A DNA stretch of 7,142 nt, taken from NCBI GenBank assembly GCA_025934595.1, contig JAICXU010000155.1, forward strand, positions 1-7,142, read 5' to 3'. The stretch's first letter is position 1. Each line of letters starts with the position of its first letter. A program made the position numbers and the translations under genes. This DNA comes from Polyangiaceae bacterium. Lineage in GTDB: Bacteria; Myxococcota_A; Polyangia; Polyangiales; Polyangiaceae. The notes under the pieces were generated by a model. It made no database searches. It saw only the letters and a program-made list of their open reading frames with translations, and had not been told where the DNA came from. Positions 1 through 5,026 of this stretch are shown here, in pieces.

Positions 1-558
1 GAGCTCGACGGCGAGGAGAACGGCGGAGACCGGGCTTCCGAACGTAGCCGCCATACCGGCGGCCGCTCCGGCGGCGAGCAGCGTCTTGCGTTCATCGGCC
101 GTGGTGCGAACGATTTGCCCGACGAGCGATCCGAGCGCGCCGCCGGTCGCGATGATGGGACCTTCGGCGCCGAACGGGCCGCCGGTGCCGATCGCAAATG
201 CAGCCGAAATTGGCTTCAAAAACGTCAGTCGCGGAGGAATGCGACTTTGGTTGAGGAGCACTTGCTCCATGGCCTCCGGAATTCCGTGGCCGCGAATCGC
301 TTTCGATCCGTAGCGCGCCATGATGCCGACGATGACGCCGCCGATGGCGGGCACGATGATGACCCAGAGACCGAGATGATTGTGCGCGGGAGAGACGCCC
401 ACTTCGAACTTCGCCTGCCCGTAGAAGGCGACGTTCGTGATGAAGCCGATGAGGCGCATGAGCCCCTGCGCGATGAAGCCGGCCGCGAACGCGACTCCCA
501 CTGCGAGGAGCGCGACACGCGTGACGCGTACGTCGAGCTGTCCGTCACGAAAGCGCAC
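1..558 (-). CDS. ClC-family chloride channel / Cl-:H+ antiporter, N-terminal 186 residues (truncated by window edge)
   Basis: This is an integral membrane protein of the voltage-gated chloride channel (ClC) family, which moves chloride or related anions across the inner membrane, often in exchange for protons. The visible 186 residues contain a hydrophobic helix at about 14-46, a second at about 62-81, the anion-site motif GHGIPEAM (90-97), then GTGGPFGAEGP (124-134) with the gating glutamate at E132, and the glycine/alanine-rich stretch 161-185 typical of the following helices. The usual motif is GSGIP; here His replaces the Ser that coordinates chloride in the E. coli protein, a change I recall from other bacterial ClC subgroups. 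The GTG start is supported by GGAGG seven bases upstream. The gene overlaps the end of the upstream marR by 14 nt, so the two are probably co-transcribed and translationally coupled. The frame is still open at base 1, so the remainder, including any CBS domains, is unseen. Transported ion and direction are not determinable. Confidence 0.95.
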   Translation of the reverse strand, partial: MRFRDGQLDVRVTRVALLAVGVAFAAGFIAQGLMRLIGFITNVAFYGQAKFEVGVSPAHNHLGLWVIIVPAIGGVIVGIMARYGSKAIRGHGIPEAMEQVLLNQSRIPPRLTFLKPISAAFAIGTGGPFGAEGPIIATGGALGSLVGQIVRTTADERKTLLAAGAAAGMAATFGSPVSAVLLAVEL

Positions 559-1090
559 GGTTTTTCCTCCCGCGCTTCTGCGACGCCGCTTCCTCTTCTT
601 CGAAGAAGAGCACGGGCTCTTTCTCGTACGCGCCCATTCCGCGAACGAGCTCCGACAAACCTTTCGCGAGCGACCGGCGCGCCGACGGAGCGAGCCGCGC
701 GAACGCTTCGATGAGGCGCGTTTGCGTCACCGGCGGCATCGATTTCGCGATCCCCTCGCCTCGCTTCGACAGGACGATCTCCGCACGGCGCGCATCCGTT
801 TTCGACGCGCGACGGACGACGAAGCCGCGCTCCACGAGACGGCGAACGAGGACCGAGACCGAGCTCGGATCCGTGGCCGTTCTTCGCGCGAGCGCGGCGA
901 TCGAGGAAGCGGGCCCCTCGGCGAGCTGCTGCAACACGAAGAGCTGCGCACCGCTGACGCCGAGCGAGCCTTCGGCCTCCGAAGATGACAGCCGAAGTTG
1001 TCTTACGATTTGACGAAGGCCATCGAGAGTGACCCGAAGGTCTGGGTCGACCTCGTCGGAAGACGAAGGTCGGAAAGCATGGGATCCCAT
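545..1090 (-). CDS. MarR-family winged-helix transcriptional regulator
   Basis: This 181-aa protein is a MarR-type regulator, a class that usually binds palindromic operators as a dimer and releases them on binding small phenolic ligands or on oxidation. The winged helix-turn-helix is clear: GVSGAQLFVLQQLAEG (44-59), a helix with LARR (67-70), the recognition helix around PSSVSVLVRRLVERGF (75-90), and the wing with the family signature DARRAEIVLS (99-108). Flanking helices 18-35 and 121-155 would form the dimer interface. There is no cysteine, so thiol-based redox sensing is unlikely. The C-terminus (160-181) is acidic and then basic, and looks disordered. It is the first gene of a pair with the ClC transporter, overlapping it by 14 nt, so it probably controls that transporter and itself. 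The ATG at 1090 is the only good start: it follows a plausible promoter and lies within a perfect palindrome. The ligand is unknown. Confidence 0.93.
   Translation of the reverse strand: MGSHAFRPSSSDEVDPDLRVTLDGLRQIVRQLRLSSSEAEGSLGVSGAQLFVLQQLAEGPASSIAALARRTATDPSSVSVLVRRLVERGFVVRRASKTDARRAEIVLSKRGEGIAKSMPPVTQTRLIEAFARLAPSARRSLAKGLSELVRGMGAYEKEPVLFFEEEEAASQKRGRKNRALS
566..570 (-). promoter_or_regulatory. Ribosome binding site of the ClC gene
   Basis: GGAGG on the minus strand lies seven bases before the GTG at 558-556. It is the clearest Shine-Dalgarno sequence among the starts in the window and fixes the ClC start. It lies inside the last codons of marR, so ribosomes finishing marR would uncover or reuse it. 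Confidence 0.85.
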
Positions 1091-1091
1091 G
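1078..1091. promoter_or_regulatory. Perfect 14-bp palindrome over the marR start codon; candidate MarR operator
   Basis: CATGGGATCCCATG reads identically on both strands and contains the marR ATG. It lies just downstream of the predicted transcription start, a position where a bound dimer would block transcription or translation. MarR proteins commonly bind inverted repeats of this kind near their own promoters, so autoregulation is inferred. Its centre is a GATC. Confidence 0.4.
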
Positions 1092-1261
1092 GATTAGCGA
1101 CTCTCTTTTACCGCACTCGCGCATCACGTCAACCATGCAGCGAGAAAATAGCGCGCGTCCTGCAGGGTTCTCGTCGAGGTGGGAGGCAGCGGGGCTGGCG
1201 CTCCTGCGTTCGAGCCCTTACGCTGTTTCTCTTGACCATGAACCCGCGTGACGACCGGCAC
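1092..1261. other. Divergent spacer between marR and fur
   Basis: This 170-base spacer separates the divergent marR and fur starts. It holds the candidate marR promoter at its left end. I find no convincing promoter in the fur direction, and no sequence close to the E. coli Fur box (GATAATGATAATCATTATC). There is an in-frame ATG at 1238 that could serve as an alternative fur start. Confidence 0.6.
1105..1132 (-). promoter_or_regulatory. Candidate sigma-70 promoter for marR-ClC
   Basis: On the minus strand, TTGACG (1132-1127) is followed after 16 bases by TAAAAG (1110-1105). The -35 matches consensus at five of six positions and the -10 at four of six. The start of transcription would fall near 1098, giving a leader of only about eight bases before the marR ATG, so marR mRNA would be nearly leaderless. 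This fits the lack of a good ribosome binding site close to that ATG. The assignment rests on hexamer match and spacing only. Confidence 0.35.
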
Positions 1262-1735
1262 ATGAAAACGAGCCTCGAGCATTTCCGCGAGCTGCTTCAT
1301 GCGCACATGTCGAAGAAGGGTCTCCGGTCGACCGACCAAAGGCGCCTCATCGTCGAGACGTTTTTTCGTGCGCCGAATCACGTGAGCATCGAGGAGCTGC
1401 TCTCCCAGGTACGTTCGGCCGACCCGAAAATCGGATACGCCACTGTCTATCGCACGCTGAAGCTGCTCACCGAATGCGGCGTCGCGTTCGAGCGAAGATT
1501 CGGCGACGGCCTCACGCGCTACGAGCTCGCCGACGACGAATCCCACCACGATCATTTGATCTGCGTGGAATGCGGCGACATCGTCGAGTTCGAGGAGCCG
1601 CGCATCGAGACGCTGCAAGAAGAGATCGCCTCGCGTTATGGATTCGAGCTCCGCAATCACAAGCACGAGATGTACGGCATCTGCTCGAAGTGCCTTGCGA
1701 AGAACGAAACCACGAAGCGCGCGCGCGGCAACTAG
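1262..1735 (+). CDS. fur: Fur-family metal-dependent transcriptional repressor
   Basis: This 157-aa protein belongs to the ferric uptake regulator family, dimeric repressors that bind DNA when loaded with metal. The N-terminal winged helix includes LRSTDQRRLIVETFF (21-35) and the recognition helix around IGYATVYRTLKLL (57-69). Expected metal ligands are present: H40, E88, HHDH at 95-98, E109 and H133. Two CxxC pairs, C101/C104 and C141/C144, form the structural zinc site. D97 and the Glu in VEF (109) match Fur rather than PerR, which has Asp at the latter position; Zur or another subtype cannot be excluded by eye. ATG 1262 was chosen because the protein then has usual family length. ATG 1238, eight codons upstream in frame, is possible, and neither has a strong ribosome binding site. 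The gene stands alone on the plus strand, divergent from marR and convergent with rny. Its target genes are not visible here. Confidence 0.93.
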   Translation: MKTSLEHFRELLHAHMSKKGLRSTDQRRLIVETFFRAPNHVSIEELLSQVRSADPKIGYATVYRTLKLLTECGVAFERRFGDGLTRYELADDESHHDHLICVECGDIVEFEEPRIETLQEEIASRYGFELRNHKHEMYGICSKCLAKNETTKRARGN

Positions 1736-1771
1736 CGCTGATCTGGACGCGCAAGCCCGGCGCGCTCGGTC
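1736..1771. other. Convergent fur/rny intergenic gap
   Basis: Only 36 bases separate the stop codons of fur and rny. Short GC-rich inverted repeats of the CGCG type occur, but none is followed by a T-run, so I cannot call an intrinsic terminator for either gene. Rho-dependent termination or overlapping 3' ends are possible. Confidence 0.5.
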
Positions 1772-3454
1772 TTACTTCGCGTAGTCGATCGCGCGCGTCT
1801 CACGCACGACGGTGACTCGGATTTGCCCCGGGTAGTTCAGCTCTTCTTCGATGCGCTTCGAGATCTCGCGCGCAAGGAGCGCCGCCTCGACGTCGCTCAC
1901 CTCGCTCGGCTCGACGATGACGCGTACCTCGCGGCCAGCCTGAATCGCGAACGCGCGCTGCACACCTGCGAATCGCGTGGAGATTTCCTCGAGATCGCGG
2001 AGTCGCTTCACGTAGCCGTCCATCATCTCGCGCCGCGCGCCGGGCCGCGCGCCGGAGAGAGCGTCCGCTGCGATCACGAGATTCGCGATGACGCTGGTGG
2101 CGGGCTCGTCTTCGTGATGCGCCGCGATCGCGTTGACGATCAAAGCATCCTCGCCGTGCTTGCGCGCGAGAGCGGCGCCGACGACGGCGTGACCGCCTTC
2201 CTGCTCGTGGCTCACGGCTTTGCCGATGTCGTGCAAGAGCGCGGCGCGGCGTGCGACCTTTTCGTTCAAGCCGAGCTCCGCCGCCATGAGGCCGGCGAGA
2301 AATCCGCACTCGATCGAATGTCGCAGCACGTTCTGCGCGTACGAATAACGATACTTCAGACGTCCGACGAGCCGCGAAAGCTCGTGATGCATGCGCGCGA
2401 CGCCGAGCTCCACGAGAGCTTGCTCCGCCGCTTGCCCGACGCTCGAGTCGACTTGCTCTTGGGCGAGCGTCGCCACTTCTTCGATGCGGCTCGGATGAAT
2501 TCGTCCGTCCGAGATGAGCATCTCGATCGCGATGCGTGCCGTCTCGCGTCGCACGGGATCGAACGCAGAAACGACGAGCGTCTCCGGCGTGTCGTCGACG
2601 ATGAGGTCGACGCCGAGCGTCTCTTGGAGCGCGCGAATGTTGCGCCCCTCCTTGCCGATGATGCGGCCCTTCATGTCGTCGTGCGGAAGGTGAATGATGG
2701 TCGTAGCGCGTTCCTGCACGTGCTCGCCCGCGAAGCGCTGTATGGCGAGACCGATGATCCGCTTCGCGCGCTTTTCCGCTTCTTGTCGCGCAAGATCCTC
2801 GATTTCTTTCGCCTCGCGTGCGCTGCTTCGGCGCACGTCGTCGAGTAGCTCGGTGAGCAAATTGCGACGGGCTTCTTCGCCGCTCATTCCCGCGACGGTC
2901 TGAAGCCGCGCCTGACGCTCGTCGACGAGCTTCACGGCTTGATGATGCAGCTCGGCGGCCTTCGCGCGTTCTTCTTCGATGAGCGTTTCGCGGCGCGCGA
3001 GAGCGAGGTCACGTTGCGCGTTGAGCTCTTCTTTCTCGACGACGACGTGCTCGCGCTTTTGCACGCGTTCCTCGCGCTTCACGAGCTTCGCCTCGGTCTC
3101 CGCGGCTTCTCGACGAACTTCTTCGCGCGCTTCCTCGACCACGCGCATTGCGCCTTCGCGGAGCTCGACGGCGGCTTCTTTCCGAGCAATCTCGGCCACG
3201 CGCTTCGCGTCATCCGCGGCGCGTCGCGACTCCGCCGCCTCGTGGCGGAGCGCCTCCATTTTGCTTTCGATGTCGTTTTCGGCGTTCTCTCGCTTGATCC
3301 GCTCGATCGCGCGCGCTTCTTCGAGCGCCATCCTTTCGCGGCGCTCCTCGCTGGCCTTGGTCTCCGCATCGCGAAGGCGAGCGAGCAAATAGGCCGATGC
3401 GCTGGTGAGGCCGGCCGTCGCCGCGAAGAGAACGAAGTCGCTGAGATCGATCAT
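1772..3454 (-). CDS. rny: Ribonuclease Y
   Basis: RNase Y is a membrane-anchored endoribonuclease that starts mRNA decay in many bacteria that lack or supplement RNase E. The 560-aa protein shows the full architecture: an N-terminal membrane segment (about 6-25), a long charged coiled coil (about 28-235), a KH RNA-binding domain with GRIIGKEGRNIRAL (263-276), and an HD phosphohydrolase domain. In the latter, RYSYAQNVLRHSIE (369-382) and ALLHDIGKA (405-413, with catalytic H408/D409) precede HHED (446-449) and D463. The C-terminus, with YPGQIRVTVVRE (541-552), is also typical. Length is slightly above the usual 510-530 aa, the excess lying in the coiled coil. The start overlaps the upstream 5-FCL stop in an ATGA, so translation is probably coupled. 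No clear Shine-Dalgarno precedes it. Pairing of 5-FCL with rny is, from general knowledge, recurrent in delta-proteobacterial genomes. Confidence 0.98.
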   Translation of the reverse strand: MIDLSDFVLFAATAGLTSASAYLLARLRDAETKASEERRERMALEEARAIERIKRENAENDIESKMEALRHEAAESRRAADDAKRVAEIARKEAAVELREGAMRVVEEAREEVRREAAETEAKLVKREERVQKREHVVVEKEELNAQRDLALARRETLIEEERAKAAELHHQAVKLVDERQARLQTVAGMSGEEARRNLLTELLDDVRRSSAREAKEIEDLARQEAEKRAKRIIGLAIQRFAGEHVQERATTIIHLPHDDMKGRIIGKEGRNIRALQETLGVDLIVDDTPETLVVSAFDPVRRETARIAIEMLISDGRIHPSRIEEVATLAQEQVDSSVGQAAEQALVELGVARMHHELSRLVGRLKYRYSYAQNVLRHSIECGFLAGLMAAELGLNEKVARRAALLHDIGKAVSHEQEGGHAVVGAALARKHGEDALIVNAIAAHHEDEPATSVIANLVIAADALSGARPGARREMMDGYVKRLRDLEEISTRFAGVQRAFAIQAGREVRVIVEPSEVSDVEAALLAREISKRIEEELNYPGQIRVTVVRETRAIDYAK

Positions 3455-4107
3455 GGAGCTACGTCGGCATCCTCACGCGCGAACGCGCGCGTGTCCGTGA
3501 TCACGAAATCGAGGGCGACATCGCCTTCGGTCACGGGGATCTCGGCCACGATCTGAAAATCGTACGCGACGCCGATCGTCACCGCGTGCGGCAAAAATCG
3601 GACGATCGTGCGATCGTAGTAGCCCGCGCCATAGCCGATTCGATGACCGGACGGCGCGATGGCGAGCGCAGGCACGACGATGACGTCGAGCTCGTCGGCT
3701 CGGGCCTCGTGGGCATCTTTTTGCGGCGCCGCGAAGCCGAACGTGAGATCCGTGAGGATCGAAACGTCGTCGACGAGCCTGAACGTCATGACCTTCGTTT
3801 CGGGATCGATGGCCGGATAAAAAAGGCGCACGCTCCGCTTTCGCAGCTGCGCGTCGAGATCACGAAGGTCGACTTCGTGTCGCGTCTCGATCGGCCAGAA
3901 GAGCGCGACGTTTTTCGCGGTCGCAACGTCTTGGCGCTCGGTGAGCTTTCGCACGATCGTGCGTGATTTCGTCGCACACACGTCGGCCGGGAACGTGTTT
4001 CGAAGGCCTCGCATGCGTTTGCGCAGCTCGGCTTTCACGCGCCTGCGAATGACGTCGTCCGACGCGAGCTCGTGCGAATGGGGCTGATGATCGAACGGCT
4101 TTTCCAA
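3451..4107 (-). CDS. ygfA: 5-formyltetrahydrofolate cyclo-ligase (5,10-methenyl-THF synthetase)
   Basis: This cytosolic enzyme uses ATP to convert 5-formyltetrahydrofolate to 5,10-methenyltetrahydrofolate, returning an inhibitory storage folate to the one-carbon pool. The 218-aa protein has the basic N-terminal helix RRRVKAELRKRMRGLR (21-36), the substrate-site region ALFWPIETRHEVD (68-80), and the defining nucleotide-binding motif GHRIGYGAGYYDR (154-166, usually G.RLGYGGGYYDR with one Gly as Ala here). VPALAIAP (145-152) precedes it as expected. The start given is TTG at 4107, 15 bases after the dam stop, with AAGG too close to it for a normal ribosome binding site. GTG at residue 24 is a real alternative and would give about 195 aa, nearer the family norm; the extra N-terminal 20 residues show no conserved feature. 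The stop overlaps the rny start by 4 nt. It sits between dam and rny in the apparent operon. Confidence 0.95.
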   Translation of the reverse strand: MEKPFDHQPHSHELASDDVIRRRVKAELRKRMRGLRNTFPADVCATKSRTIVRKLTERQDVATAKNVALFWPIETRHEVDLRDLDAQLRKRSVRLFYPAIDPETKVMTFRLVDDVSILTDLTFGFAAPQKDAHEARADELDVIVVPALAIAPSGHRIGYGAGYYDRTIVRFLPHAVTIGVAYDFQIVAEIPVTEGDVALDFVITDTRAFAREDADVAP

Positions 4108-4122
4108 CCTTGCCGAATCGTA

Positions 4123-5019
4123 TCACGCGCCGTCGTGGACCGCCGACGACGCCGGCGAACGCTGCGGCTCGACGATTCGCCCTGGCTCGTCCCAGGTCGT
4201 GACGAGGAGCTCCGCGGCCGCCCCGCGCTTCGTGGGATCCGAGTTGATGGCACGAGGCGCATTCACCACGTGCATTCCAAAATCTTTGTACAATACACGC
4301 ATTTCCGGAGTATCCGCGTTCGAGAGCATGCCCATTGCGCCGCGATCGCGCAGAGAAGCGAGCTCGCCCGCCAGGCGTTCCTGCTCCTCGAAGCCGAAGC
4401 CGCCCGCCGCATAGGCCGTGAAATCTGCGGTATCGGAGACGGGCGCGTACGGCGGATCGAAATAGACGAAATCGACGGCGGAGCCTCCGCCGAGATCGCG
4501 CGTGACCTCGGAGAAGTCGGCGTGGACGATCGTCGCGTGTTGCAGCGCCTCGGACGCCGCGCGCAACGTCTCCTCGTCGCAGATGGTGGGGTTCTTGTAA
4601 CGTCCGAACGGGACGTTGAACTCCCCCTTCGAGTTCACGCGCCACAGGCCGTTGAAGCACGTGCGATTCAAGAAGATGAGACGAGCCGCGCGCTCCACCG
4701 CCGAGAGCGTCTTCGGATCTCTCTTGCGCGTCTCGTAGAAGAGATCGCGATCATAAACGTAGGGCCGGAGCGCATCGACGACGTCGCCGACGCTCGTTTT
4801 GATCGCGTTGTACGTGACGACGAGCTCTTCATTTCGATCGGCCAAGATCGCGCGTTCGAAGGTGCGCCGGTGATGCTTGCGATCCTCGGCCAGCGCAAAA
4901 AAGAGCGCGCCGCCTCCGCAAAACGGCTCGGCGTACGTTCGCATCTCGCGCGGCAGTCGAAGGGCGAGCTCCGGAAGAAGCTTGGTCTTGCCGCCGGCCC
5001 ATTTCAGAAAGGGTCGCAC
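4123..5019 (-). CDS. dam: Dam-family DNA adenine-N6 methyltransferase (D12 class, alpha group)
   Basis: This enzyme transfers a methyl group from S-adenosylmethionine to N6 of adenine in a short DNA site, GATC for most close relatives. Counting from the GTG start, the 298-aa protein begins RPFLKWAGGKTKLL (2-15), the family's N-terminal AdoMet-binding motif. It continues with YAEPFCGGGALFF (29-41), NRTCFNGLWRVN (118-129) and KGEFNVPFGRYKNP (131-144), then the catalytic DPPY (188-191), and ends with RAINSDPTKRGAAAELLVTTW (256-276, read as RAINSDPTKRG plus AAAELLVTTW). All order and spacing are as in Dam/DpnII-type alpha methyltransferases. The frame remains open far upstream, but that part overlaps the DUF4340-like gene and is arginine-rich shadow. 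GTG 5019 lies seven bases after that gene's stop; TTG at 5055 is an alternative adding 12 residues. No restriction endonuclease gene is next to it, so it may be an orphan regulatory methyltransferase. Confidence 0.95.
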   Translation of the reverse strand: MRPFLKWAGGKTKLLPELALRLPREMRTYAEPFCGGGALFFALAEDRKHHRRTFERAILADRNEELVVTYNAIKTSVGDVVDALRPYVYDRDLFYETRKRDPKTLSAVERAARLIFLNRTCFNGLWRVNSKGEFNVPFGRYKNPTICDEETLRAASEALQHATIVHADFSEVTRDLGGGSAVDFVYFDPPYAPVSDTADFTAYAAGGFGFEEQERLAGELASLRDRGAMGMLSNADTPEMRVLYKDFGMHVVNAPRAINSDPTKRGAAAELLVTTWDEPGRIVEPQRSPASSAVHDGA

Positions 5020-5026
5020 CGGCGTC

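Noticed and set aside
998..1261. Upstream extension of the fur frame by 88 codons
   Set aside because: It would overlap marR and its promoter, adds sequence with no family match, and would make Fur far longer than normal.
1823..2848. Plus-strand open frame of 341 codons opposite rny
   Set aside because: It is entirely antisense to the well-supported RNase Y gene, has no motif, and arises from stop-codon scarcity at high GC.
4132..4152. CGTCGT/ACGACG hairpin at the 3' end of dam as a terminator
   Set aside because: It has only a 6-bp stem with a 9-nt loop, lies inside the coding sequence and has no T-run. Such repeats are common by chance here.
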